A stretch of 15,360 bases of DNA from Pavlovales sp. CCMP2436 (GCA_026770615.1 MU631597.1:124049-139408), one strand, 5' to 3'; counted from the first letter of the stretch, positions 1 through 8,235 are shown. Numbers and translations are program-made. The notes: generated by a model from the sequence alone, not told the origin.

Positions 1-3
1 ACC

Positions 4-104
4 AGCTCCCCACTTCGGCGTAGCGCGTAGGAGCCTGCGTCAGAGCGCTTAGATCAGCCTGACTTGAACTTGAAACGTACCGCCAGCCCGAACCCCCCTA
101 CATT
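4..104 (+). repeat. Dispersed direct repeat, copy 1 (101 bp)
   Basis: This copy matches 3451-3551 in the same orientation over 101 bp with about four substitutions, by eye. The first part can fold: CTAC-TTCGGC-GTAG is a small hairpin, enclosed in copy 2 by a CTCC.TAC / GTAGGAG outer stem. Nothing in it looks protein-coding. It could be the end of a transposable element, or a structured RNA gene duplicated as a unit. The class is unknown. Confidence 0.85.
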
Positions 105-278
105 AATATATATTATTGATAGGGACGTATGCGCGGGGACTTCCTTCAGCCGTTTGCTCTTCAATGTTCAGCTGCTGTCCTACGAAGGGGGATACAGTAT
201 AAGTTTCTACCTCTGGACGTTCAGATCCCAGCTTGATTCCCGCTTAAATAGTAATATAATTTTATTGCTGCTGCGCTT

Positions 279-309
279 CAGTATGGGGGGTATAAAAGGC
301 TGGTTTTTC
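279..309 (+). repeat. Left terminal inverted repeat of the pogo-like element
   Basis: It starts CAGT and contains GGGGGGTATAAAAGGCTGG. It pairs with 2051-2083 on the opposite strand. The TATAAAAG string (291-298) would also pass for a TATA box, but no long plus-strand gene follows it. Confidence 0.6.
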
Positions 310-477
310 GGGAGGTCCAAATCTAGGGCTCAATTCACTCGAACAGGGTCGGGGCTGGGGCGGGGCAAGCCCTAGGGTCTTGCGAGTTCCCCCCAACCGG
401 AGGCGCGCGATTTTTGGGTAGTGAATTAGTCCGGGTCTTGGTCGGTTTTTGGAGGTCGCTTTTCGGGCCTTAAAAAA

Positions 478-500
478 GGGGGGGCATAATGGGCTGGAAT
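478..500 (+). repeat. Third, subterminal copy of the inverted-end motif
   Basis: GGGGGGCATAATGGGCTGGA here matches the right end (minus strand, GGGGGGTATAATGGGCTGGA) more closely than the outer left end does. It is either a subterminal transposase-binding repeat, or the real left end with 279-477 belonging to a nested or older copy. Confidence 0.55.
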
Positions 501-629
501 CTGCGGGCGGGCCGCGGGTGGGCCGTTGGCGGCCTGGTGAAGGCCGCGCTCGGGTCGGCTGGGTTCTCTATAGTGTAGCGCATCTTCCTGATTACTCGGC
601 GCCCCGATAAGACACGCGGGTCGAGCACG

Positions 630-1927
630 CTAGCCCTCTGAAAATGACGCACGGATCATCTCGGGTCGGCTGGCGGCCGCGTCGTCACGGGCCTCCTCGC
701 ACGTGAAGTAGGCCTTCTCGAGCAGCGCGAGGTCGTCCACCTTGCCATTCTTTTTAGCCTCGGCCTCCGCGTCCTTGCTCTCCTTCTCAGCCGTGCGCCG
801 CGCGCGCTCGATCGCCTTGCGCCGCGCTTCCGCCGCCTCATCTGCGTGCTTGCCCTTGACCAGCTCGGTTGTCTGGTACCCGCTCTCCGTACACGAGAGG
901 AGCTGCGCGACGCCCGCGTCGTAGTAGAGCTTCTTGATCTGCGCGTTCACCTGCTCCTGCGGGATGTATATTTGCTTGAAGATGATCTGCAGCAGGAGGC
1001 AGTAGCCAGCCAGGTTGATGACGGGCGTGATCGTCGCGCACTCGCGCTGCTCGTTGGTCATCGTCGCGACCGAGTGCCCCTTGGCTCCGGCCAACATCTC
1101 ATTGCGCCTCGCCTGCGCGTACGCGCGCTGCTGCGGCGTCTCGTCCGTGTTGAGCACCTGCGAGCCGTCGGCGATCTTGCCCGCCTCGTCCATTATGCCG
1201 AGCGTCTTGGCCTCCACGCAGAAGTCCGCGATGTGCTTCTCCGCCACCGGCTGAGTGCAGGCGCCCGTGCGCTTCTGCGAGACTGTGATCGCCTTGCCCT
1301 GCTGCAGCTCGGGGCGCTTGGCGAAGAAGCGGGACCAGTAGGACTTGTCCAACTTCTGCTTCTCGAGGGCGCGCACCGCGACCTTGGACAGCTTGGCGAT
1401 CTTGCCGCCCAACCGGTTGACAGCGGCACGGCGCGCAAGGAGCGACATGATCACCACCTTGATCTCCTTACGGGTGACGACCTGTTCACCCAGCTCCTTG
1501 AGGTGGATGTAGAGCGCGAGCATCTCCTCTTCTTGCACGGTCAGGACCGAGCGCGTGTCGTTCGTCTTGCGGCCATCACGAGCATTCGCCGCGAGCCGCT
1601 GAATCGTCGTGCGCTTCACGAGCGGAAAGCGCTTCGAGCCGTCCACGTTCTGCAGCTTGAGCACGCGATCGAGCGCGCCATATTGCCACTCGTCGGTCTG
1701 GATGAGCGCGAGCGCCACGCCGTACTGCGCATCCGCCTCGCGCTTGTTGGCCTGTTGAGCTCCATCTCCACCTTGCTCTTCGGCTTGGGGATGCGGCTCG
1801 CGATGCCGCGCTGGACGCGCATGCTCGTGACCTTGCGCACGCCCGCGCTCGTGCCCGTGGGCGCACTCAGGCGCGCTCCCAGGTGCGCCCTCGCGCCCAC
1901 AGGCGGCTCGCTAAGCGTCGGACCCAT
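630..1927 (-). pseudogene. DDE_1/CENP-B-type (pogo-like) transposase, frameshifted and truncated
   Basis: The main frame runs from about 1911 to the stop at 630-632; the usual open reading is 630-1718 from a GTG (362 residues). It begins with a helix-turn-helix-like region (VKRTTIQRLAANARDG, about residues 35-50) and then a CENP-B-type DNA-binding segment ending WSRFFAKRPEL (128-138). The start of a DDE_1 domain follows: LNTDETP with the first catalytic Asp (D192), TITPVINLAGY and IIFK, then TESGYQTTELV (278-288). The family's second and third acidic residues, normally in a DGHxSH-like stretch and a QPLD-like stretch, are absent. A Lys/Glu/Ala-rich helical tail replaces them. The N-terminus lies in another frame: an ATG at 1927 leads to a Lys-rich stretch ending KSKVEMELN, so a frameshift near 1755-1765 is needed to join it to ANKREADAQYG. 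The gene fills the element bounded by inverted ends at 279 and 2083. It is judged inactive. The family assignment rests on motifs only. Confidence 0.72.
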
Positions 1928-1992
1928 CGGCAGACGACCTTGGTTTCCGGTGTATTTGATTGGGAGACCTTTGAGCACGAATGTTCCTGAAG

Positions 1993-2035
1993 TATATATA
2001 TTAGCGGCTCAGCATGGTTCAACAGGTGTTGCTCA
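1993..2035 (+). repeat. Inverted-repeat arm A (partner 4911-4956)
   Basis: Bases 2003-2028 are the exact reverse complement of 4922-4947 (26 bp), and similarity extends into the TA-rich flank and GTGYTGYTCA. This arm sits just inside the right end of the pogo-like element. The distant partner may therefore be a fragment of a related element in the opposite orientation. Confidence 0.85.
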
Positions 2036-2050
2036 GTCCCTGGTGTATTA

Positions 2051-2083
2051 AAAATCCAGCCCATTATACCCCCCAGCCCACTG
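2051..2083 (-). repeat. Right terminal inverted repeat of the pogo-like element
   Basis: Read on the minus strand it begins CAGTGGGCTGGGGGGTATAA and continues TGGGCTGGATTTTTAA. It matches the inverted ends at 279-309 and the copy at 478-500. It is followed on the plus strand by TA, the target dinucleotide used by pogo/mariner-type elements. Confidence 0.6.
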
Positions 2084-2220
2084 TAGTGTGCTACATGCGG
2101 AAGCGCGCGCACGGAGGGGGGGGGGGTTGGGGCCGCTCGGGCATCACCGACTTTTTGTCTGCCCCAGGTGCGGCCCACCTGGGGTATCACCGGCAGGGCT
2201 CAAGCCCCTGGTGCGACTAT
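2079..2220 (+). repeat. Inverted-repeat arm B (partner 3744-3898)
   Basis: The outer part (TGTGCTACATGCGGAAGCGC, a poly-G run, then GCTCGGGCATCACC) matches the reverse complement of 3820-3898. The inner parts of both arms contain CACCTGGGG/CCCCAGGTG palindromes next to TATCAC, more loosely aligned. The arms enclose the plus-strand gene relic at 2232-3062. That suggests a second element or a rearranged copy. Confidence 0.65.
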
Positions 2221-2231
2221 TCCCCACCCCC

Positions 2232-3062
2232 ATGAAGGGGTGGGGTAGACCAGCGGGCATGGAACGTGACCAGCAGGCGAGCGCCCCCCAGGCGGGGCTC
2301 GCTGGGACGGCGAGCTCCTTCGTGCCGAAGGCGACCGACGCGCGTGCGTGTCTGGTCGACCTCCGCGCGCGGGAGCACGCTGTGGTCCACGAGCAGTTCG
2401 AGATGCTCGTGGAGGAGAAGCGAAGGATGGCGCTTAACGGAGAGGTGGTCACGGCGCAATACTGTGACCACTGAGGCGTCTATCTCGTTACCCTCACCTA
2501 CACGTTCGGCGAGGCGGGAGCCCCACAGGGCGCCGCGGCGCGACCGGCCGGTCGCAACCGCGACGCTCCACGAGATCGCCCGCTGCTTGCAAAGGCGGCG
2601 GGCCCCGACTGCAAGGGCGCGGGCGCGAGCTCAACGCCGTCGGCGGGGATCTCGGGGAGGAGGCTCAACAACTGGAAGAAGAAGCACTGCGCTGATGGCA
2701 CATTGCGGCCGGGGGCGGGGATGCGCGTGGCGGCTCGGACCGCCAAGCGCCGCGCCGGCTTGCCGGCACGGCAGGAGGCGACCGTCGCCCCGCGCTCCTC
2801 CCCCACGGCCGCTGGGAAGCCGAGAGCCAATGCTTTCTCCAGGGCACCCGCGAAGCCCGCGCAGATATGCACCTCGTCCGAATCCGATTCGGACTAGGAC
2901 TCGGAGCTGCCGTCCGGCTCGGACGAGGACTCGGCGATGGAGGAGGATATCGAGGAGTCGCTCTCGGACGCAACCGAAGCGATGGCTGCACGATCCTTGT
3001 CGGCGGATCGAAAGGTGGATCGAAACGCTAGCTGGAGCAGGCCGCGCCGTGAGGCGCGGTAG
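2232..3062 (+). pseudogene. Unidentified gene relic with acidic C-terminal tail, two in-frame stops
   Basis: A single plus-strand frame stays readable from the ATG at 2232 to a TAG at 3060-3062, interrupted only by TGA at 2472-2474 and TAG at 2895-2897. This spans about 277 codons in GC-rich DNA, consistent with one decayed gene. Visible features are a charged helical stretch (DLRAREHAVVHEQFEMLVEE) and a basic segment (RRLNNWKKKHC, then Arg/Lys-rich). A Ser/Asp/Glu tail continues on both sides of the TAG (SSESDSD, then DSELPSGSDEDSAMEED). Because the acidic run continues past the TAG, that stop looks recent or misread. I do not recognise the family. It lies between the inverted arms at 2079-2220 and 3744-3898, so it may be a mobile-element cargo or accessory gene. 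Confidence 0.5.
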
Positions 3063-3450
3063 CGCCGCTGCAGGCGTAACGCCGCGTTGCGAGAACGCGG
3101 AAGGGGGGCACTTGGCACTGCCCTCAACGATTTGTCCACCACGGGCGGGTGCTGCATTTTCAGACGACGCGAGGGAGAGCAGTGGAGGTCGGTCAGCGCG
3201 CCAGTCGAGAGTTGTCAGTCGTTGATTTTCGTGTGCCTGAACTGATCAGCGGTGGGGATGGTTTCCGTGTGCTCGGGGTGGATCCCTGGATCTGAGTGAT
3301 TTTTCAACACTTAAATCCAGTGAGATCCTCTCGGGGACGGACATTTAACTAAAAAGTTACACACTATCACGCCCGGGGTGTTAGTACTAAGCCAGTTAAT
3401 TAGTGAGCCTTTTTTAAAATGCGGCTTCCTCATCATCCACCACTTCTACT
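3063..3450. other. Intergenic, no gene seen
   Basis: Mixed-composition DNA with no convincing reading frame, RNA gene or terminal repeat. Its right border abuts the second copy of the 101-bp dispersed repeat. Confidence 0.5.
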
Positions 3451-3551
3451 AGCTCCCTACTTCGGCGTAGCACGTAGGAGCCTGCGTCGGAGCGCTAAGA
3501 TCAGCCTGACTTGAACTTGAAACGTACCGCCAGCCCGAACCCCCCTACATT
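3451..3551 (+). repeat. Dispersed direct repeat, copy 2 (101 bp)
   Basis: This is the partner of 4-104. Here the stem of the first hairpin is intact (CTCCCTAC ... GTAGGAG around CTAC-TTCGGC-GTAG). Both copies end at the same base (CCCCCCTACATT), after which the sequences diverge, so the border is sharp and element-like. Confidence 0.85.
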
Positions 3552-3727
3552 CATATTCGGCCTCCTGAATACGTGCGTCATTTTGTAACCTCCCCCCCTT
3601 GTCCTTCTGTAGGGGGGCACGTTCAACGTTATCTTTAAAAAAAAATGTTGAGGGGGGTACCCATACGTTCAACATAAACGCCGCAGGCTGAGATTTTTTA
3701 AAAAGATATAAAGTAAATTAGTTATAG

Positions 3728-3830
3728 CCGCACCTCGGGCTTATCACTGCTTCTCATCTGGCCTGAGGTGTGCCCCACCTGGGGCTATCACGACAGCGGT
3801 CTCGGCCCCAGGTGTGGCTATCACAGTGAT
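3728..3830 (+). repeat. Three loose copies of a CACCTGGGGCTATCAC-type motif
   Basis: Related strings occur near 3731-3750 (CACCTCGGGCTTATCAC), 3775-3792 (CCACCTGGGGCTATCACG) and 3808-3830 (CCCAGGTGTGGCTATCACAG). The same kind of motif occurs inverted near 2165-2192. They form part of inverted-repeat arm B and could be protein-binding repeats of a transposon end. Confidence 0.5.
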
Positions 3831-3898
3831 GCCCGAGCGAGGCCCCACACCTCCCCCCCCCCCATGCGCGCGCTTTCGCATACAGCACATAGCTATGG
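3744..3898 (-). repeat. Inverted-repeat arm B' (partner 2079-2220)
   Basis: Its reverse complement carries TGTGCTGTATGCGAAAGCGC, a long poly-G run and GCTCGGGCATCACTG, aligning with 2084-2150. The interval between the arms is about 1.5 kb and holds the gene relic at 2232-3062 and the second 101-bp repeat. Confidence 0.65.
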
Positions 3899-3943
3899 CA
3901 AGGGTGGTAAGGGTAGGCAACGGAGGCTTACGCTCTAAATTAG

Positions 3944-3972
3944 GTTGAGCCCGTAAAAATTCCGGGTTCAAC
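3944..3972 (+). repeat. Short hairpin, 10-bp stem
   Basis: GTTGAGCCCG (3944-3953) and CGGGTTCAAC (3963-3972) pair with one G-U, around a 9-nt loop. The right half resembles a tRNA T-arm, but the pairing is better explained as this hairpin. Function unknown. Confidence 0.5.
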
Positions 3973-4717
3973 TCCTGGTTGGGATTTCACTTCTTTTGGG
4001 CGATCACTGGCTGAGCCTGTCCACACACTGGATTTGCCTGACTGCTGCGGCCTGTCTTCCTATTAAGTAGTATAATAGGAATCGAGGTGTCCGGCGTTCA
4101 AGTCCTGTCTTGGTTCGCTTTGCCCTTTTAGCGCAGCGCGGTAGGAAAGCCGCGGAGCGCGCGGCCACCGGTTTGCAGTCGTTGGAGAAGCCCTGGGCGC
4201 GCCCGCACGTCCCGCCCCTGCGCTCGTGCACGCCCGTGGGCACGATCAGCACTGGTAGCGTGGCGTACTGAAGGGACCACGCAGGCGCTTACTGACATAT
4301 GTGTCTTAGCTATTGATCAATTGCGACTTAAATACTATTACGACTTACTAAATTTTCATGGGTTTCGTCGATCCGAATATATTATTGATGTGATATGTCA
4401 AGTTCGAGTTCTTTGCGTGTTGGGCGTTATTGTTATAAGCTGCGGCTCGAGACTGCCTCAGTTTTGTCGTCGTCGTCTTCGCGTTCGTCACGAGGAGGAC
4501 ATCGTAGGCCTGCACGCCGGACATGCGCCCTACTTGTTGTAATAGTGATCCTGTTGTACAAGCATATGCATGCGTGTCTATCCGGGTGAGTACTCAAGCC
4601 TGTTGTACTGTATACGTGTCCGCTCGGCAAACGGGCCCGAGGACGCCCCTGCGCACGCGTCCGGCGCGTACCGTGACGACAACTGGCGCAGCCACAATGC
4701 CGACCGGGGCGCACGCC
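3973..4717. other. Intergenic, no gene supported
   Basis: Open frames here are short, with no recognisable domain. A GC-rich patch near 4190-4250 weakly resembles the 5' part of the transposase region (about 1838-1870, GCGCTCGTGC..CCCGTGGGC), perhaps a relic. A TCGTCGTCGTC run lies near 4465. No promoter or RNA gene is convincing. Confidence 0.4.
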
Positions 4718-4758
4718 TCGGCCGCGGTGGCCGCGGCGGCCGCGGCGGCCGCGGCGGA
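4718..4758 (+). repeat. GC-only minisatellite, unit CCGCGGCGG
   Basis: About four near-exact copies of a 9-bp CCGCGGCGG unit, a run of overlapping SacII/NotI-like palindromes. It contrasts sharply with the AT-rich tract about 190 bp downstream. Confidence 0.85.
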
Positions 4759-4910
4759 TAGGGCACACGCACATAAATGGACGTGAGCGTTGTGTGTGTG
4801 GGGGGGAAGGGGGGGGAACCTGTGGCTATTGCTACGAGTTCACCACCAACCTCATCTCTACCACCACCATCCCTGCTGCCAGGACTAACGTCTGACGTCG
4901 ACCAAGTCAG

Positions 4911-4956
4911 TGAGTGAACAGCACCTGTTGAACCATGCTGAGCCGCTATATATATA
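4911..4956 (-). repeat. Inverted-repeat arm A' (partner 1993-2035)
   Basis: Bases 4922-4947 are the exact reverse complement of 2003-2028. Both copies run into TATATATA on the same side of the shared block, so the shared unit includes the TA-rich border. Confidence 0.85.
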
Positions 4957-4980
4957 TACATATATATATGTATGTATACG
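4946..4980 (+). repeat. TA/TATG microsatellite
   Basis: An alternating TA run with an ACAT interruption, largely self-complementary (TATATATACATATATATATG). It directly abuts inverted-repeat arm A'. Confidence 0.85.
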
Positions 4981-5640
4981 TGTCTATGCTCGCGCGGCCG
5001 CAGCCTTATGTATGTATTTGTAATTATGATAGGGATTCAATGGCATATAGCTACTTGTATGACGTGTATGTTTCTATACTCGATATATATATATTAGCCC
5101 GACTCCGGTGGTCATGTCGCTGAGTGTCAGGTGATCGCTGCAACAAGCTGAGGCTGAGGTTGCGAAAGGGCATGGAAGAGGGGCAGAGTCACGCCTGACC
5201 TTCCCTTATCGTCTCACTCCCAGTCTAGTCTCTCTCTAGCTTGGGATAGCGTCAATCGTTTTTTCATCCCAAATCTAGTCTCTCTCTGGATTGGGGTCGC
5301 ATCAAGCGCGACTGCCCCATCCTCTGACGGCTCGGCTCCTCGCCCCTCCCTGCCTCATCCGTGGCGGCTGCCTCTGCGGCTCAGGTGGCCCTGGCTGCGG
5401 CTATGGCGGCTGTGGAGTCAGGTGATAGACGGCGGCATTCGCTATATATTGTCTCACGCCGGCAGTCATGTCGTTGAAGTGTTCAGAGAGCGCTCTTGAT
5501 CCTATAATAACAATATATCACTACTCTAGTGAATTGACTTCAGTGAGTATTCTGCTGGCGTAAATTGTTGAGAAATCACTGAACATATGTGACTGGCTTA
5601 GCATTTCATGCAAATTTACAAGTCTTGGAATGACTCATTG
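4981..5640. other. Intergenic, 3' of the first Kelch gene
   Basis: No gene is supported. It holds the tandem pair at 5218-5308 and two related strings about 350 bp apart: GGTGGTCATGTCGCTGAGTGT near 5107 and GGCAGTCATGTCGTTGAAGTGT near 5461, each preceded by a TATATATT-type tract. CAATATATCACTAC near 5508 is AT-rich, but no terminator or RNA gene can be assigned. Confidence 0.4.
5218..5308 (+). repeat. Imperfect tandem duplication, two copies of about 41 bp
   Basis: Copies at 5218-5258 and 5267-5308 (period about 49 bp) share TCTAGTCTCTCTCT followed by TTGGGxTxGCxTCAAxCG. Confidence 0.75.
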
Positions 5641-5717
5641 CAGCGCAGCGCAGTCGTATCGCATCACGAGCATCGCTCAGTATTGTCGGCACTCGTCAGC
5701 GTTGGCGCGGGATTGGA

Positions 5718-6995
5718 TCACGGCCACACGCGCAGCAGAAGGGTGTCGTTGAAGTGCTCGCCGCCCGAGCCGAGCCCGCCAAAGATGAGGACGCCGCCTC
5801 CGCACGGGATCGCCGCGTGGTCACTGCGCGCGCGGGGGTGCTCGCCGCCCACCGTGACGTCGCTCCACCATCGCCGCTGCAGGTCGAAGCAGTGCAGCGC
5901 CGAGTCAAGCGAGTTGGCCTCGAACGGACTGTTGGTGTTCATGCCGCCGAACACTAACAGCCGGTTGCCGAGGGGGACGAGCAAGTGGCCAAAGCGCGGG
6001 GACGGCGCGCTCCCCCCTGCGCTGACCACCTGCGTCCACGCGCGCGCGTCCAGGGCGTACTCCCACAGGTCGTTGAGCAAGTTCCCTCCCGTGTTGCCCC
6101 CGAATACGTACATGGACTCCGCCACGCGGCAGGCCGAGTGGTCCCTGCGCAGGCTCGGGCTCGCGCCGGCGCACTCGTGCCGCGTCCACTGGCACGTGCG
6201 CACCCTGAATGAGAGCACGTCGTTGAGATAGCCTTCATCCGCCATGCCGCCAAAGATGACGACCTCCGAGCTGTTATTGTGCGTGATCGCCAAGTGCCCG
6301 TCCCGCGCGTCATGCCGCACGCTCGCGTCGGCGGCCTGCGCAGTGTGCGGGAGCAGCATCGTCCTCGCGGCGGTGCACGTGTCGAAAAGCCACGCGTCGT
6401 CGCGGAAGCTACTACCGCCATATCCGCCGAACAGGAGCAGCCCCATGGAGTGCGCCGAGTCGCTCAGCGAGACGAGCGAGAGCGTGGCCGCGATGCGGGC
6501 AGTCGGGGTGTGCTCCGAGCTCGGCGCGACCAGCTCCCATGCGGCCGTGCCAGTGGCTGCCGAGTCACACCGGAGCATCCACAGGTCGCCCATCACCTTG
6601 TAGTGTTTGTCGCGGTTGCCGAACACGTAGGCGCGGTCGGCGCTCATCGCCGCCGCGCGGTGATGGAAGCGGGCCGACGGCTGGGCCGAGCCGGCCGCCG
6701 GCGGGCAGTGCGACCACGCGAGCGAGCTGAGCGCATGCCACTGCTTGTACCGCTCGCGCCAATCCGACCCCTCGCTCGGCAGCACCAAGAAGCCCTCGCC
6801 GCTCGATGACAGCACTAAGTCGAGCAGCGGCTTCTAGGCGTAGGGCTCCTCGCTCAGCTCGGCGAAGCGCGTGCTGACCTGCGCGGCGCAGCAAAGCGAC
6901 TCGGGCTCGGTGAGGCAGCGGAGGATCGCGAGGACGAGGCCGTCGTCGAGCAGGTCGAACGGCTGGAATCCGGTCTGATCGCTGTTCGGCACCAT
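5718..6995 (-). pseudogene. F-box/Kelch-repeat protein, copy 1, one in-frame TAG
   Basis: From the ATG at 6995 the frame has 425 codons before the TGA at 5718-5720, broken only by TAG at 6834-6836 (codon 54). The intact paralog has Trp there (SYAWKLLLDL). Residues about 10-50 form an F-box (FQPFDLLDDGLVLAILRCL, then LCCAAQVSTRFAEL). From about residue 100, six Kelch blades follow: one degenerate (VFGN) and five with FGG turns (LFGGYGG, IFGGMAD, VFGGNTG, VFGGMNT, IFGGLGS), each ending in a NDLW/NDTLLL-type strand. Proteins of this architecture generally act as substrate receptors of SCF ubiquitin ligases, the F-box binding Skp1 and the propeller binding the target; ZTL-type proteins share it plus a LOV domain, absent here. 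Either the gene is newly dead, or a product starting at Met61 (6815) keeps the whole propeller without the F-box. It is divergent from the fragment at 7326 and tandem with the copy at 7573-9563. Confidence 0.75.
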
Positions 6996-7325
6996 CCGTC
7001 AGGGCAAGCGTGTGCCACTGCTTGTGCCACTGCACTTCACGAGCTCGAGCGGGCGGCGGCGGGCGCCATCGTGATTTTGCCTAAGCGCACGCCCACAACG
7101 CGGACTCGACGGCAGGGTGGGTCGGCCGAACTTCCGCGCGCGCGGCAGCACCGAGCTGCGAAGGGAAATGCCTCACTTGCCTGTTCTATTTTGAGCGTAA
7201 CCCCTATGGGGGTAACCTGGTGAACCAGTACAGGCGAACGCCCCACAACGCGGACTCGATGGCGGGCGGGGTCGGTCGAACATCGCGCGCACGGCAGCGA
7301 CCGCGATCCCGAGGGCCCCACAGGC
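6996..7325. promoter_or_regulatory. Divergent intergenic (putative bidirectional promoter), unit 1
   Basis: This is the interval between the minus-strand Kelch start (6995) and the plus-strand ATG at 7326. It contains two direct copies (7091-7152 and 7241-7301) of a block beginning CCCACAACGCGGACTCGA and continuing through GGGYGGGTCGGYCGAAC. A shorter form occurs at 9656-9690 in the corresponding spacer of unit 2. Conservation of this block across the duplication is the evidence for regulation. No TATA box is visible. Confidence 0.45.
7091..7301 (+). repeat. Direct repeat of the promoter block, 88 bp apart
   Basis: Copies of about 62 bp lie at 7091-7152 and 7241-7301, separated by about 88 bp that includes GTAACCCCTATGGGGGTAAC. 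Unit 2 has one shortened copy and lacks the intervening 88 bp, so this is an insertion or duplication specific to unit 1. Confidence 0.75.
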
Positions 7326-7406
7326 ATGAGCGATAGCTTGGACGCCTGCTCATCCAGCGGCGACTCTCGCGGCCGCAAGCGCTATGCTTCCCGCGCGGTG
7401 GGCTGA
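7326..7406 (+). pseudogene. Truncated copy of the Ala-rich divergent gene
   Basis: A 26-codon frame from the ATG to a TGA at 7404-7406. Its start resembles that of the gene at 9719: an acidic/Ser N-terminus, MSDSLDACSSSGDSRGR against MGDVSDDDSARDGSRGR, in the same divergent position relative to a Kelch gene. Homology fades after about codon 17. This is the stub of the unit 1 partner gene. Confidence 0.55.
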
Positions 7407-8133
7407 GCGTTCAATCATCAAGTAAAAGACAATCAGTCATAGTGCTTGAAGAAAGGCGCCCAGGCGTGGCGGAACACAGTTCAAGCAGTGAGAGCACACC
7501 GTCACGGGCGGACGATTTAGTATGATTTGTTGTTACGTATGACTTACAGTTTGGAACAGTACTTGGCAGCAACTACAGCACAGCACAAGTCGTATCATCG
7601 ATCGCAAGGAAAGCTCGGTTACGCCAGCGCTTTTTGCGTTGGGGCGGATCGGAACACGGCCACACGCGCAGCAGGAAGGTGTCGTTAAAGAGCTCGTTGC
7701 TCGAGCCGCGTCCGCCGAAGATGAGGACACCGCCTCCGCACGGGATCGCCGCGTGGCCGGTGCGCACGCGGGGGTGCTCGCCGCCCAGCGCGAGGTCGCT
7801 CCACCGCCGCCGCTGCAGGTCGAAGCAGTGCAGCGCCGAGTCAAGCGAGTTGGCCACGGGATTCGTTCCGCCGAACACCACCAGCCAGTTGCCGAGGGGG
7901 ACGAGCGAGTGGCCCTCGCGCGGGTCCCTGTCAAATTTACAATAGTACCGCATGGGATCTGTTGACTAAACGGCAACCTTAACGTGTAAAAATCCAAATT
8001 TGGGTGGTTAAAACGATAAAATATTTTACACGGGTAAAACTTTTACAAAATATAAAACGGGAAACTCTTCTAAGATCTCGTGAATTGTTTTCTCGCGGGC
8101 ACTATAAAAATTTATCCATAGAAGTTTATAATT

Positions 8134-8235
8134 ATGGAATTTGTATTTGGCATTACGCAAGGATCTAATGAGACATGTACCTACAATAATGTTTTTACAC
8201 CATCGAATGCGTTTTTAAGAACCGTCGTGTGTTAA
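8134..8235 (+). CDS. Small AT-rich reading frame within the insertion, 33 aa
   Basis: ATG to TAA, with a protein-like composition (begins MEFVFGITQGSNETC) and AT-rich third positions, preceded at 8102-8109 by a CTATAAAA string. It is unrecognised and possibly a fragment of a larger gene from the source genome. It is 45 bp upstream of the next frame and on the same strand. Confidence 0.3.
   Translation: MEFVFGITQGSNETCTYNNVFTPSNAFLRTVVC

Larger units (their letters stand above)
279..2083 (-). mobile_element. Degraded pogo/Tigger-like DNA transposon
   Basis: The left end (279-309) begins CAGTATGGGGGGTATAAAAG. The right end, read on the minus strand from 2083, begins CAGTGGGCTGGGGGGTATAA. The two align as inverted ends, CAGT followed by a shared TGGGGGGTATAA..GGCTGG..TTTTT block, with a 3-4 base length difference. 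The right end is followed by TA; the left is preceded by TT, so a TA target duplication would need one substitution. CAGT ends with a TA target are typical of pogo/Tigger elements. The minus-strand transposase lies inside. The roughly 1.8-kb length suits the family. The element is probably dead, because its transposase is frameshifted and lacks part of the catalytic domain. Confidence 0.6.

Noticed and set aside
34..70. U2 snRNA-like CTAAGATCA string in the 101-bp repeat
   Set aside because: The match is only nine bases in copy 2 and altered in copy 1; the surrounding sequence does not fit U2.
286..300. TATAAAAGG as a core promoter
   Set aside because: The same string is part of the transposon terminal repeat, and no plus-strand gene follows.
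846..2051. 401-codon plus-strand Leu/Arg-rich open frame
   Set aside because: It is antisense to the transposase, with the Leu/Arg/Val bias of an opposite-strand shadow.
2266..3225. 319-codon plus-strand Arg/Ser-rich open frame
   Set aside because: Composition is that of an out-of-frame reading of GC-rich DNA. The neighbouring frame with the acidic tail is more protein-like despite two stops.
3955..3985. tRNA T-arm-like string CCGGG-TTCAACT-CCTGG
   Set aside because: No matching acceptor or anticodon arms upstream, and the right half pairs better with GTTGAGCCCG at 3944-3953 as a plain hairpin.
4119..4150. tRNA 5'-half-like string (GCCCTTTTAGCGCAGCGCGG, good A-box match)
   Set aside because: The D-arm does not close and no T-arm or acceptor 3' strand follows at tRNA distance. 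At most a tRNA-derived SINE trace.
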